A stretch of DNA of 44,101 nt from Chromatiales bacterium (GCA_029879245.1 JAOUQQ010000008.1:1-44101); one strand, 5' to 3'; shown: positions 36,127 to 44,101, numbered from the stretch's first letter. Translations and numbers: made by a program. Notes: a model not told the origin generated them from the letters alone.

Positions 36127-37032
36127 TCAGGATATTAAATTTCTAACCTCGCGCCACACCATCCCCGCCTCGCCATACCAGAAGCCGTTACTCAACTCAC
36201 TGGTAGTTATCTTGCGCAGACTCTCTATTCCCTCCTCGACACTCAGCTCGCCATCGATCACTTCATAGAAGATCTCGACCACCTCTGCCATGTGATACGG
36301 CTGTGGTGATATGCGCAACACATCGACACCCATCTCTGCGATCTCCGCCACGGCGTCGAGCAGGCAGTAGGTGGTGGCCGACTGGGTCTGGATGCCATTG
36401 ATGGTGAGGAAGGGCTGCTCCTCCTGAGAGTGCATGATGATCCCCTCGGGGTAGTCGCCACAGCGCAGTTGGCAGTCATCCTTCGGCAGGCCTGCGTTAC
36501 GGGCGGTGAAACAGCGGGCAGAGAATGCGAGAGGCAGGCGGCCCCAGGCGAAGAGTTCCGTCTCCAGCTCAGAAGGGGAGCTATCTAGCATCGCCTGCAG
36601 TGTCTCCTTGGCAAGTTCCACCGGCATCACCCAGCGAATCGCACCAGAATTGTGGATCAGCGACACACTCTCCTGATTGTAGAGATTGAGGTGCGGCCCG
36701 GCGACGAAGGGGCGATGTCCAGCGGCCATATTCACCGCCGCCATGTCGTTGGCCTCGATGAGGTAGTCGCCGTTTTCAATGATGCGGAGCATCGTCTTGA
36801 GTTCCGACTCCGCCTCCACCAGCGCCAGGGTGGAGAGCACCACCTCCTTACCGGCGGCGCTAAGCTCCTCGGCAATCGCCAACCAGTCATCGAGCTTGAG
36901 GGCGCGACGTTTGGAGCAGACCACCTCGCCCAGGTAGACGATATCAACCGGCCACTCGGCGGCCTGTTTATAAAAATCGAAGACCTGCTCGCGCGGCCAG
37001 TAGTAGAGCAAAGGTCCTAGAGCGAGCCTCAC
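36127..37032 (-). CDS. ubiV: O2-independent ubiquinone hydroxylase subunit UbiV (U32 family)
   Basis: The product is 301 residues from GTG 37032, which gives MRLALGPLLYYWP, matching E. coli UbiV (MKYSLGPVLWYWP) and a GTGA overlap with the ubiU stop; a GTG at 37038 is also in frame. The four cysteines expected to hold a [4Fe-4S] cluster are present: Cys39 in GEVVCSKRR and Cys174, Cys187, Cys191 in SARCFTARNAGLPKDDCQLRC. With UbiU it hydroxylates the ubiquinone ring in the absence of oxygen. Last gene of the yhcC-ubiU-ubiV unit. Confidence 0.96.
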   Translation of the reverse strand: MRLALGPLLYYWPREQVFDFYKQAAEWPVDIVYLGEVVCSKRRALKLDDWLAIAEELSAAGKEVVLSTLALVEAESELKTMLRIIENGDYLIEANDMAAVNMAAGHRPFVAGPHLNLYNQESVSLIHNSGAIRWVMPVELAKETLQAMLDSSPSELETELFAWGRLPLAFSARCFTARNAGLPKDDCQLRCGDYPEGIIMHSQEEQPFLTINGIQTQSATTYCLLDAVAEIAEMGVDVLRISPQPYHMAEVVEIFYEVIDGELSVEEGIESLRKITTSELSNGFWYGEAGMVWREVRNLIS

Positions 37033-38033
37033 TGCCACACTCTCTCCAGCGCGCCCAGGGTATGGGTGGAACCCTCAGCCACCCTGTCGAGCTGTGCCAC
37101 CCAGTCGCTGCGCGGGGTGTAGCTTTGCGGGTTGGCCTGCGCCGCGTCCAGCGCCTGGCGCAACACCCTCGTTACCTGCCCCACATAGGCGGGGCTGCGC
37201 TGGCGACCCTCTACCTTAATGGCCGAGACGCCCGCCTCGATCAGCTGCGGCAGGATATCGAGCACCGACAGCGAGGTCGGCTCCTCCAGCGCGTAGCCCA
37301 GCTTGCCATTGACCTTAAAGCGCCCCTTGCACAGCACCGGGTAACCGGCGCTCTCATCGCCCTGATAGCGGTCAATGAGTACGCCATTAAGGCGCACGTC
37401 GCGCCCCTGTGGGGTCTCCTCCCAGCGTACTGATTTTGCCGGTGAACAGGCCCCACAGGTGTTGGGCGACTCACCGGTGGCGTAGGAGGAAAGATAACAA
37501 CGCCCCTCCACCATCACACAGAGCGAGCCGAAGGCGAAGGTCTCCACCTCCACCTCGGTATTCTCGATAACACGCCGAACCTGGGAGAGAGAGAGCACCC
37601 GCGGCAACACTACCCGCTGGATATTGAATCTCCCTTTATAGAAGGCGATCGCCTCGGCGCTGGTGGCCGAGCCCTGAACAGATAAATGGAGTCGCAACTG
37701 TGGGTGGGTACGGTGTGCATAGGCCATCAAGCCCATATCGGCGAGGATCAGGGCATCAACGCCGAGGGCGGCGGCCCTGTCGACGGCGCTGGTCCAGGTT
37801 TGCCAGCTTTGCGGCTGTGGATAGGTATTGAGCGCTAGTAACACCTTGCAACCGCGCTGGTGTGCATAGTCAATGCCCTGGCGGGCACCGCGCTCATCGA
37901 AATTAAGACCGGGAAAATTGCGCGCATTGGTGGCATCGCGAAAGCCCATGTAGACCGCGTCGGCGCCGTTATCCACCGCCTGACGCAGGGCGGGAAAGCT
38001 CCCCGCGGGGCAGACCAGCTCCACCTTTGCCAT
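37029..38033 (-). CDS. ubiU: O2-independent ubiquinone hydroxylase subunit UbiU (U32 family)
   Basis: The 334-residue peptidase-U32-family protein is annotated in older databases as a protease but is now known as UbiU. The iron-sulfur cysteines are all kept with a three-residue offset from E. coli: Cys172, Cys179, Cys196 and Cys235 (FGSLCVMVEGRC, NTCGACSPA, YPVLCKGR). Other family blocks are CPAGSFPALRQAVDNGADAV and SAIKVEGRQRSPAYV. ATG 38033 is preferred to the TTG at 38036. It starts 13 nt after the yhcC stop and overlaps ubiV by four bases. Confidence 0.97.
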   Translation of the reverse strand: MAKVELVCPAGSFPALRQAVDNGADAVYMGFRDATNARNFPGLNFDERGARQGIDYAHQRGCKVLLALNTYPQPQSWQTWTSAVDRAAALGVDALILADMGLMAYAHRTHPQLRLHLSVQGSATSAEAIAFYKGRFNIQRVVLPRVLSLSQVRRVIENTEVEVETFAFGSLCVMVEGRCYLSSYATGESPNTCGACSPAKSVRWEETPQGRDVRLNGVLIDRYQGDESAGYPVLCKGRFKVNGKLGYALEEPTSLSVLDILPQLIEAGVSAIKVEGRQRSPAYVGQVTRVLRQALDAAQANPQSYTPRSDWVAQLDRVAEGSTHTLGALERVWQ

Positions 38034-38046
38034 CAACCTCTACCCC

Positions 38047-38988
38047 TCAGCCGTTGACCTTCATGCCGACAATACCGCGTAGTCGCCCCTGATAGGTGCC
38101 GCGGCGGGCCAACTCCTGCTCTATGCCGTTGAGTACCCGCCACTTCCAGTTGCACCACTCAGGGGCCAGGAGGATCGACTCCTGGGCCGTACCGGTCAGA
38201 CGGTGATAGATCACCTCGGGCGGGGTGCGCTCGATCAAGTCTGCCACGGTGGCGATGTACTTCTCCATTACCCATGGGGAGTACTCCCCGCGCCGCCACT
38301 CGTTGGCCAGCTGTGTCCCCTTGACCACATGGAGAGGGTGGAGCTTGAGCCCCTCCACCCCCTGTGCCAGAACCCTGTCGAGGGTAATCAGATTGTGTGC
38401 CGCGCCCTCCCCGGGTAGTCCCACAATAAGATGGGCGCACACCGGCAGCCCGCGCTCCCTGGCGGCCATTACCGCGGAGCGAAACTCGGCAAACCCGTGG
38501 CCGCGATTAACCCGCGCCAGGGTGTGGTCAAAGGCCGACTGTAGCCCCAGCTCCAGCCAGATCTCATGCCCCTCGGCACGGTAACCCGCCAGCAGGTCAA
38601 GCACAGCGGGAGGGAGGCAGTCGGGGCGGGTGCCGATGGAGAGGCCGATAACGTCGGGCTCTGCAAGGGCGGAATCGTAGAGCGCCTTGAGACGTACCGG
38701 GTCATCGTAGGTATTGGTGTAGGCCTGAAAATAGGCGAGAAACTTCTTCGCCCTGGTACGTTTGGCGATCACCGCCCGCCCGGCGGCGATCTGCCCCGCC
38801 ACGTCGGTGGCATGTCGTGCATTCGGGCTAAAGGAGCTGTTGTTGCAGAAGGTACAGCCACCCCGCCCCTTGCTGCCATCACGATTGGGGCAGGTGAACC
38901 CCGCATGGATGGCGAGTTTGTGCACCCGCTCACCGTAGCGGTTAAGGAGGGATTGCCCCAGTGTATTGACGTAGTCGCTCAGAGCCAC
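38047..38988 (-). CDS. yhcC: YhcC family radical SAM protein
   Basis: The 313-residue TIGR01212-type radical SAM protein has an unusual cluster motif C-x11-C-x2-C (Cys33, Cys45, Cys48 in FTCPNRDGSKGRGGCTFCNN), then GLSIGTRPDCL, IWLELGLQSAFD and VCAHLIVGLPGE. Function is unsettled. The start is GTG 38988 with GGAAG 6 nt upstream. It leads the yhcC-ubiU-ubiV series; the close packing and the FNR-like promoter suggest it is made under the same low-oxygen conditions. Confidence 0.93.
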   Translation of the reverse strand: MALSDYVNTLGQSLLNRYGERVHKLAIHAGFTCPNRDGSKGRGGCTFCNNSSFSPNARHATDVAGQIAAGRAVIAKRTRAKKFLAYFQAYTNTYDDPVRLKALYDSALAEPDVIGLSIGTRPDCLPPAVLDLLAGYRAEGHEIWLELGLQSAFDHTLARVNRGHGFAEFRSAVMAARERGLPVCAHLIVGLPGEGAAHNLITLDRVLAQGVEGLKLHPLHVVKGTQLANEWRRGEYSPWVMEKYIATVADLIERTPPEVIYHRLTGTAQESILLAPEWCNWKWRVLNGIEQELARRGTYQGRLRGIVGMKVNG

Positions 38989-39021
38989 CAGTGGCTTCCA
39001 GATGCAGGAAAAGGGACCCTG

Positions 39022-39064
39022 AGTGTAGGTAAGGAGTTAACCGCTACGATATGACATAGATCAA
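39022..39064 (-). promoter_or_regulatory. FNR/ANR-type box and -10 for yhcC-ubiU-ubiV
   Basis: On the minus strand TTGAT-CTAT-GTCAT (39064-39051) matches 8 of 10 consensus bases, with one perfect half-site. Exactly 30 nt lie between its centre and TACACT (39027-39022), a plausible -10. Predicted leader about 27 nt. The geometry is identical to that of the ubiT and hemerythrin promoters. Confidence 0.65.
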
Positions 39065-39084
39065 CTTGAACGGACTATGCCCTC

Positions 39085-39729
39085 CTAAGGAGTGGTAAGT
39101 GTCTTCTGGTGCGCCTCCAGATTCCTCATGATCTGTTCCAGCTCTTCGATTCGGCGACGGTGCTCACCGCGACACTCTGCAACAGCGACGGGCCCCTCTT
39201 CACCCTCTTCACCCTCTTCACACTCCCGCACTAGCTGCTTTCGCTCAGCCAACTCAACACTTGCCTTTTCGTAATTTTGCTCAAACTTCTCCTTTACCTC
39301 TGCCAGAGAGGCCAATTCTGTTTTGACGTAGTTGATGCCGCACTGGTGATCCTTGATCTTGCTGCGCACGGCCTCATCGGTGCTGGCACTGTTTTCATCG
39401 ACAAATTTCTGCCACCGCTCAAGCAGGCGACGCAACTGAGTGATCCGCACCACCGGGTCGGGCATCGGCGGAGGTAGAGTCAGTTCACCGCACAGCATTC
39501 CTCTGGGTTGCTCGGAATCTGCCTCCCCAACAGGCTCCGAGGTATGCACCTTGAGGTTCATCCTCTCTACCTTATTACGTTGCAACTCAGCGGGAGGCTT
39601 TTGACTGTAGTGCACCTGACCCTCAGAATCGGTCCACTTATAGTATTCAGCATGGGTGCCCATAGCCGCCCCCAGCAGCATTGCCGCCACCACCGTTCTA
39701 CCGCCCTGCAGTAATCTCTGATTATCCAT
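39085..39729 (-). CDS. DUF4124-domain periplasmic coiled-coil protein
   Basis: The product is 214 residues with a signal peptide ending GTHA. A DUF4124 segment comes next (EYYKWTDSEGQVHYSQKPP), then a Pro-rich linker with LTLPPPMPDPVVR and a long charged coiled coil that includes a run of Glu and Gly (EEGEEGEEG). Three cysteines (MLCGE, DHQCGIN, ECRGEH) may pair. The Shine-Dalgarno GGAGG is 5 nt upstream of the ATG. DUF4124 proteins are common envelope proteins of unknown role in proteobacteria. Confidence 0.85.
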   Translation of the reverse strand: MDNQRLLQGGRTVVAAMLLGAAMGTHAEYYKWTDSEGQVHYSQKPPAELQRNKVERMNLKVHTSEPVGEADSEQPRGMLCGELTLPPPMPDPVVRITQLRRLLERWQKFVDENSASTDEAVRSKIKDHQCGINYVKTELASLAEVKEKFEQNYEKASVELAERKQLVRECEEGEEGEEGPVAVAECRGEHRRRIEELEQIMRNLEAHQKTLTTP

Positions 39730-39807
39730 CTCCGCCTCCCAATACTCTTCCGGTAATTTCCGAAAGAGTGTTTGAAGCTACTCCAAATAGAATCACCTGT
39801 GCAAGCC

Positions 39808-40434
39808 CTAGCCGACCTCATCCAGCACCCGGCGGCGAAAAGTGACACCGAGTTCACGGGCGATCGTCTCACAGGCGGCGACATCGACCCCCTCCAGACC
39901 ATCGATGGCGGTGAGACTGACCGCCATCCCCGCCTCTTTGGCCTGGTGTGCAAAGTCGAGCATCGCCGCATAGGCCCCCGCCAGTTTCGGGCGGGTATGT
40001 TTGATGTAGATCGCCTCGTTCTGCGCGTTCATCGAAATAGAGAGACTATCGACCGCCTCGGCCATCTCTCTGGTCACATCACGTCCCTGACGCAGATTGA
40101 CCAGTCCATCAGTATTGACCCGCACCCGACCACCGCCTGCTTTCACACCACGGGCAATGGTCATCAGCACATCAAACCGCACCGTCGGTTCCCCCAGGCC
40201 ACAGAAAACGATCTCCTTGTAGGCTTTGGGATCACCGATCGCCTCCATCACCTCCTCAGCCGTGGGCTCGCGGTGCAGTCGCAGATCGTAGCTCTGCACC
40301 TCCCAGGTACGGTTGTATTTGGGGCAGAAGTCACAACGCAGGGTACACTCACTGGTTATGTTGAGATAACAGTTACCGTGCAGCGGGTAGGCGATAATCG
40401 AGCGAAACTGTTCTGCCGCGGATGGTGTTGCCAT
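39808..40434 (-). CDS. TatD-associated radical SAM protein
   Basis: The product is about 208 residues from ATG 40434 (AGG about 8 nt upstream); ATG 40449 is in frame but lacks a ribosome site. The cluster motif is C-x3-C-x2-C (Cys30, Cys34, Cys37 in ECTLRCDFCPKYNRTWEVQ), followed by EIVFCGLGEPTVR and VRVNTDGLVNL. This short radical SAM family is often found next to tatD, but no tatD is in the window. Function is unknown; length is normal for the family. Confidence 0.87.
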   Translation of the reverse strand: MATPSAAEQFRSIIAYPLHGNCYLNITSECTLRCDFCPKYNRTWEVQSYDLRLHREPTAEEVMEAIGDPKAYKEIVFCGLGEPTVRFDVLMTIARGVKAGGGRVRVNTDGLVNLRQGRDVTREMAEAVDSLSISMNAQNEAIYIKHTRPKLAGAYAAMLDFAHQAKEAGMAVSLTAIDGLEGVDVAACETIARELGVTFRRRVLDEVG

Positions 40435-40566
40435 GAAATAACCTGTCATTTTATGGGCTTGAGTAGCAACCGTTCAGGCGCCACTCAATGTTAATTATGG
40501 GGAACTCTGACCCCGCTTGATGTATCATAGCGGCCTTTGTGCCTGAATAAACCTCTTAGGTGATGA

Positions 40567-41724
40567 ATGATTGAGACCTCTCTGCCCAAGCTGAAGATTC
40601 GCGGACGCGAACTGCTGCCCATTATACAGGGAGGTATGGGTGTTGGTGTATCAGCACATAATCTTGCAGGCACCGTCGCCCGCGAGGGTGCTATCGGCAC
40701 CATCGCCAGTATCGACCTACGCGTACATCACCCCGACCTGATGGCGCGCACCCACCGGGTAAAGGATCGCGCCATCATTGATGAGGCCAACTTCGAGGCA
40801 CTGGATAGAGAGATCAAGGCGGCACGTGAGATCGCTGGTCCCAACGGCTTTATCGCCTCCAACGTGATGCGTGCGGTAGACCGCTTCCCCGAACTCGTTA
40901 AACAGTCGTGTGAGAGCGGCGTAAATGCCATCATTATGGGCGCAGGCCTCCCCTTCGAGCTGCCGGAGCTGACCAAGGATTACCCCGATGTGGCGCTGAT
41001 CCCGATCCTCTCCGAGGAGCGAGGGGTACGCGCTGTGTTGAAGCGCTGGATGCGCAAGGGCGTACTGCCCGATGCTATCGTCCTCGAGCACCCGCGCTAC
41101 GCCGGTGGGCACCTTGGTGCCCCAAAGCCTGAAGATATCGTCAACGAGCGTTACGATTTCAAGCGCGTACTGGCCGAGATCCCCAAGGTCTTTGAGGCCC
41201 TCAAGATTGACCCCATCCCCCTCATCCCTGCCGGCGGTATCAACTCCTTCGAGAAGATTAAGGAGGTGTTCAGCTGGGGCGCCAGCGCGGTGCAGATCGG
41301 CACCCCCTTCGCCGTTACCGAAGAGGGTGATGCACACCCCAACTTCAAGAAGGTGCTGCTGGAGGCTAAGCCCGAGGAGATCGTCACCTTTATGAGCACC
41401 GCTGGTCTGCCCGCTCGTGCCGTTCTCACACCCTGGCTAAAGAAATACCTGGAGCGTGAAGAGAGGGTACGCTCGCGGGCGACACCGGAAAAGGGCACCT
41501 GCGCGGTCTGGTTTGAGTGCCTCAGCCACTGCGGTCTGAAAGATGGCGACCCGAGCTCCGGACAGTTCTGTATCGACACCCAACTGCAGGCCGCGGTAGA
41601 GGGCAATTATGATAAGGGGCTCTTTTTCCGCGGCTCCGAGCCACTCCCCTTTGGTAACCAGCTGCGCTCGGTGCACGACCTGCTAACCCTGCTGCTTACC
41701 GGTCGGGACCCCGCCATCGCCTAA
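40567..41724 (+). CDS. Nitronate monooxygenase / 2-nitropropane dioxygenase family flavoprotein
   Basis: The 385-residue FMN-dependent TIM barrel has PIIQGGMGVGVSAHNLAG at the N-terminus, the segment GVNAIIMGAGLPFELPE, LEHPRYAGGHLG (with the family His), PLIPAGGINS and GASAVQIGTPFAVTEEGDAH. A Cys-rich C-terminal extension (TCAVWFECLSHCGLKDGD) is longer than in the classic fungal-like enzymes. Substrates could be nitronates or an acyl or quinone partner; the assignment is at family level. AGGTGA lies 5 nt before the ATG. Its stop overlaps the stop of the convergent NnrS-like gene. Confidence 0.9.
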   Translation: MIETSLPKLKIRGRELLPIIQGGMGVGVSAHNLAGTVAREGAIGTIASIDLRVHHPDLMARTHRVKDRAIIDEANFEALDREIKAAREIAGPNGFIASNVMRAVDRFPELVKQSCESGVNAIIMGAGLPFELPELTKDYPDVALIPILSEERGVRAVLKRWMRKGVLPDAIVLEHPRYAGGHLGAPKPEDIVNERYDFKRVLAEIPKVFEALKIDPIPLIPAGGINSFEKIKEVFSWGASAVQIGTPFAVTEEGDAHPNFKKVLLEAKPEEIVTFMSTAGLPARAVLTPWLKKYLEREERVRSRATPEKGTCAVWFECLSHCGLKDGDPSSGQFCIDTQLQAAVEGNYDKGLFFRGSEPLPFGNQLRSVHDLLTLLLTGRDPAIA

Positions 41725-43007
41725 CCCTGTCCCACCTGCCGCAGGTAGTGCTGGTAGCAGCGCATCCCCTGCAGCAGATTCCATCCCAGATAGAGGGCGC
41801 TTATCAGCCACAAACCCGCAGCAATGCGCACAACGGGTACTATCTCCACTCCCACAGCCAGTAGTAACAGCAGTAACGCTGCACTATGGAGCTGATACTG
41901 ACGCCGCGTTGCCACCACCGGGATGATCTGCTTCATGTTGGGGATACTCCCCTGCCAGCCGCCACTGGACTGCACCCGGTTATTAAGGTGTAGCCAGACC
42001 AGAAAGGGGACTATCTTGTAGAGCATGCCGTTAATCGCGGATGTGGCAAAACCGAGCAAAAATAACACCCCAGTTACCAACCCAAGTTGAGGCCAGTTAA
42101 ACCACTGCCCCAGCAGCCATGTCACCACAGCAAGGATCAGCGACCCCATCGCCAGGCGCCAGAAGTCGAAGGTGACATCGGCCAGGCGGCGCTTGCGTTG
42201 TTGCTGCAGCCACAACGTCTGCACAGCGAAGAGAAGCACAAGCCCCGCTAGCGCGAACTCAGCCAGCCAGGTGACGGAGGGTATGAAAAGAGCGCTAGCT
42301 GACCAGAGTAGCAACACCCCTGCCAGTAACAGAGTCAACCAGCGCCTGACGCGCAGCGGATACTCCGGTGTGATCTGAAACATCGGCACCACCTGATAGG
42401 ACACCCCGATCAGCAGTGCCCCGATCCAACCCAGCCCCCCCCAGCCGATATGCAAGCGGGTCAACGGATGCGCCAGGGGAAGATGCCAGCCGCCCTGCAG
42501 CATTACCCAGAGCGCGATCCCCCCCAGCACCAGCAGAGCGAACAGTGCCAGCGCCATCGCCCCTACCGTGGCGTGGGTAGACGGTGAGCGCCACAGGGTA
42601 TACCAGACCAGTAGAATAAAACCCAGTAGCGCCGGTAGCAGCAGGGCGCTTCCCAGCTGCAGCAGGAACAGCGAGGTTAACGCCATCCCCGTCACCAGCA
42701 GCAATATCCCCGCCGCCATCAACAGATGGAGGAGCGTGCTGGTGAGACGCGGATAGGTGAGCGGCACACCGATCAGTACCGGCAGGAGTTGTTGTATCGC
42801 CCCTACCATCACCATGCCGAGAAATCCGAGGGTGACAAGGTGTGTCAGCGCCAGCATCGTTGGACTCCAGCGCCCGACGGTCAGGGCATCTGCATTGATA
42901 AGCAACAACAGGGCTGCTGCAGCCAGAAAGAGGGGAGCGGTAAGAAAGAAGCGTAGCGGTACCGATAGAGGGGGGGTCTGACTCAGTGAGAGTGCGGTGT
43001 AGTTCAC
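41721..43007 (-). CDS. NnrS-like / heme-copper-oxidase-subunit-I-like 12-span membrane protein
   Basis: The 428-residue protein has about twelve membrane helices. It carries the pattern RFFLTAPLFLAAA, ALTHLVTLGFLGMVMVGAIQQLLPVL, RLHIGWGGLGWIGALLIGVSYQVVPMF and KIVPFLVWLHLNN, with in-membrane histidines that recall NnrS and heme-copper oxidase subunit I relatives found in denitrifiers. Whether it binds heme is unknown. It is the last gene of a three-gene operon after hemerythrin and DUF2249 (gap of 3 bp), under an FNR-like promoter, which points to NO or low-oxygen physiology. Confidence 0.75.
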   Translation of the reverse strand: MNYTALSLSQTPPLSVPLRFFLTAPLFLAAAALLLLINADALTVGRWSPTMLALTHLVTLGFLGMVMVGAIQQLLPVLIGVPLTYPRLTSTLLHLLMAAGILLLVTGMALTSLFLLQLGSALLLPALLGFILLVWYTLWRSPSTHATVGAMALALFALLVLGGIALWVMLQGGWHLPLAHPLTRLHIGWGGLGWIGALLIGVSYQVVPMFQITPEYPLRVRRWLTLLLAGVLLLWSASALFIPSVTWLAEFALAGLVLLFAVQTLWLQQQRKRRLADVTFDFWRLAMGSLILAVVTWLLGQWFNWPQLGLVTGVLFLLGFATSAINGMLYKIVPFLVWLHLNNRVQSSGGWQGSIPNMKQIIPVVATRRQYQLHSAALLLLLLAVGVEIVPVVRIAAGLWLISALYLGWNLLQGMRCYQHYLRQVGQG

Positions 43008-43010
43008 CGG

Positions 43011-43289
43011 TTAATCCTGCCACGGCTCCAGCTTTGCGGCGGCCGCTCTTGCCGCCTCTTCAGCGACCCTGTCTCCCGCATGCCAGATAAAGAGCTCACA
43101 CTCCACCACCTCTCCCTGTCGCGTCTCCCACTCCAGGCCACTCTCCTTCAGAACATCGTAAAGCCGGCACGGTTTCATGCGGTGACGAAATCGCAGATAG
43201 TCACCCTGTGGCAGTCCCTTTATCACATCCACCGCACGCAGCAGCGGCTCCGGGGCCGCGAGGGCACTGACATCGAGGATCTGCTCCAT
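43011..43289 (-). CDS. DUF2249 domain protein
   Basis: The 92-residue protein has LDVSALAAPEPLLRAVDVIKGL then GDYLRFRHRMKPCRLYDVLK, the pattern of DUF2249, a small TusA-like fold that often neighbours hemerythrin and nitric-oxide genes. The conserved Cys of this fold (KPCRLY) is kept. It lies 5 bp after the hemerythrin gene and 3 bp before the NnrS-like gene. Confidence 0.9.
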   Translation of the reverse strand: MEQILDVSALAAPEPLLRAVDVIKGLPQGDYLRFRHRMKPCRLYDVLKESGLEWETRQGEVVECELFIWHAGDRVAEEAARAAAAKLEPWQD

Positions 43290-43294
43290 AAACG

Positions 43295-43744
43295 TTACAC
43301 GCCTGCCGAATCGATTCGCTCGGCCAGTTGTGGCAGCAACTCATCAGCCTGGGGTGCCAGCATCTGATCGAGCATGGGGTAGAGGATCTGCTCCTCCTTG
43401 GCATTGTGCTGTTGCATCAGGATTAACAGCGTCTCTGATGCCCCCAGATAGTCATCACCGCTCTGTGCCGCAACGGCCTGATCCATCTGCGCAAACAGGC
43501 CGCGCATCTGCTCATGTTCGTGTCGCATTACACTGGTCGGCCCCTGTGTCATTCCGCTCGCGGCCTCGAATGCGGGGAAGAGCAGCTGCTCCTCCGCCTC
43601 AAGGTGGTGCCTCATCGCCTCGATAAAACGCCGGTGGGATTCTGATGCCCGTAACCACTCACCCCCCTCCACTACCTGCTCTGCGGCGGCGAACAGCTCA
43701 TCACAATGGTGATGATCATTTGCCATAGGGTTGCTGTAACTCAT
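43295..43744 (-). CDS. Hemerythrin HHE-domain protein
   Basis: The 149-residue four-helix protein has candidate di-iron ligands: DHHHCDELF in helix 1, MRHHLEAEEQLLFP in helix 2, MRHEHEQM in helix 3 and QQHNAKEEQILYP in helix 4. Such proteins bind O2 or NO, or repair iron-sulfur centres damaged by NO. AGGAG lies about 9 nt before the ATG. First gene of the hemerythrin-DUF2249-NnrS-like operon. Confidence 0.93.
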   Translation of the reverse strand: MSYSNPMANDHHHCDELFAAAEQVVEGGEWLRASESHRRFIEAMRHHLEAEEQLLFPAFEAASGMTQGPTSVMRHEHEQMRGLFAQMDQAVAAQSGDDYLGASETLLILMQQHNAKEEQILYPMLDQMLAPQADELLPQLAERIDSAGV

Positions 43745-43773
43745 CGATTTTTACTCCTGATCCGCTTCGTGCC

Positions 43774-43816
43774 ATTCTGGCCAGTGTCTATAACGCCAGG
43801 CCTTGATTCATATCAA
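43774..43816 (-). promoter_or_regulatory. Perfect FNR/ANR box and -10 for the hemerythrin operon
   Basis: TTGAT-ATGA-ATCAA on the minus strand (43816-43803) matches 10 of 10 consensus bases. Exactly 30 nt lie between its centre and CAGAAT (43779-43774), a plausible -10, giving a leader of about 23 nt. DNR/NNR-type NO regulators use the same motif and could act here instead of FNR/ANR. Confidence 0.82.
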
Positions 43817-43826
43817 TAGCCATAGC

Positions 43827-44101
43827 TCAGGTGCCATCGATACGGTCAAAATAGCGCGCACGATAGAGCAGACGTGGTGGTGCCTTGGGGTCATCCCTGA
43901 AACCATCACGGGTGTGCAACACATTGTTACAGAGCAGCCCCATACCCGGTTGCAGTGTGGCACGGAAGATATAGGGGTTGTCACTCAGCAGCCGCTCCAG
44001 CGCCGCCAGTGCTGCCTCTGTCGTGCTATCGTCCTTCCACTCGATATTGCGCTTACGTGCGGTATAGCGCATATGCAGGGCACCGTTTGTCTGGACTGAG
44101 A
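43827..44101 (-). CDS. TauD/TfdA-like Fe(II)/2-oxoglutarate dioxygenase, 3' part
   Basis: About 91 C-terminal residues are present; the frame runs off the right edge. The sequence reads SVQTNGALHMRYTARKRNIE and ends GMGLLCNNVLHTRDGF followed by LLYRARYFDRI. This matches the C-terminal strand and third iron ligand (His of VLHTRDGF, with the following Arg for 2-oxoglutarate) of TauD/TfdA-like dioxygenases. The substrate cannot be told from this part. Its stop lies 11 bp from the FNR box, and its own promoter is outside the window. Confidence 0.8.
   Translation of the reverse strand, partial: SVQTNGALHMRYTARKRNIEWKDDSTTEAALAALERLLSDNPYIFRATLQPGMGLLCNNVLHTRDGFRDDPKAPPRLLYRARYFDRIDGT

Overview
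The window looks like chromosome from a gammaproteobacterium, probably a facultatively anaerobic sulfur oxidiser. The evidence is the radC-rpmB-rpmG and rpe-gph-trpE gene orders, the O2-independent ubiquinone genes ubiT, ubiU and ubiV, and a secreted Gly/Asn/Tyr-rich protein of the sulfur-globule type. The lineage is inferred from gene content and was not tested by a search. I found no rRNA, tRNA, CRISPR array, prophage or intact insertion sequence.

Layout. 1-1010: end of radC, then rpmB and rpmG with a good promoter and terminator. 1036-8340: an accessory stretch with a polytopic membrane protein of unknown function, a YigZ/IMPACT protein, a PHB-depolymerase-like lipoprotein preceded by a 29-residue membrane peptide, an HPP-family protein, a TPR protein, a lipoprotein, a small unknown and the sulfur-globule-like protein. 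8680-16572: rhlE, a small partner ORF, a methyltransferase with a hairpin at its start codon, an EAL phosphodiesterase, a decayed LysR gene, a divergent TetR/MAPEG pair sharing a palindrome, rdgC, yjdM and a CvfB-like RNA-binding protein. 16732-21012 (minus strand): rpe, gph and trpE, followed by an A+T-rich geranylgeranyl-reductase-like flavoprotein. 21245-28458: a CopD-like protein, a copA-micropeptide-DUF2007 operon, ubiT, a lytic transglycosylase, an RDD protein and the tdh-kbl threonine-degradation operon. 28571-35829: a 7.3-kb two-gene operon encoding a large RHS/YD-repeat protein and a CFI-box-CTERM protein with seven four-cysteine repeats. 36127-44101: yhcC-ubiU-ubiV, a DUF4124 protein, a TatD-associated radical SAM protein, a nitronate monooxygenase, a hemerythrin/DUF2249/NnrS-like operon, and the 3' part of a TauD/TfdA-like dioxygenase.

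Main observations. Three separate loci (ubiT, yhcC-ubiU-ubiV, hemerythrin-DUF2249-NnrS-like) each carry an FNR/ANR-type box with its centre exactly 30 nt before a plausible -10 element. This predicts a shared anaerobic regulon joining O2-independent quinone synthesis to an O2/NO-handling module. The RHS/CFI-box operon is the best candidate for an undescribed system: the two reading frames are tightly coupled, both carry YD repeats, the RHS tip is A+T-rich and unrecognised, and no obvious immunity gene or secretion apparatus is nearby. Two tiny membrane peptides (one overlapping copA by ATGA, one upstream of the esterase lipoprotein) and a decayed LysR gene are easily missed by standard gene calling.
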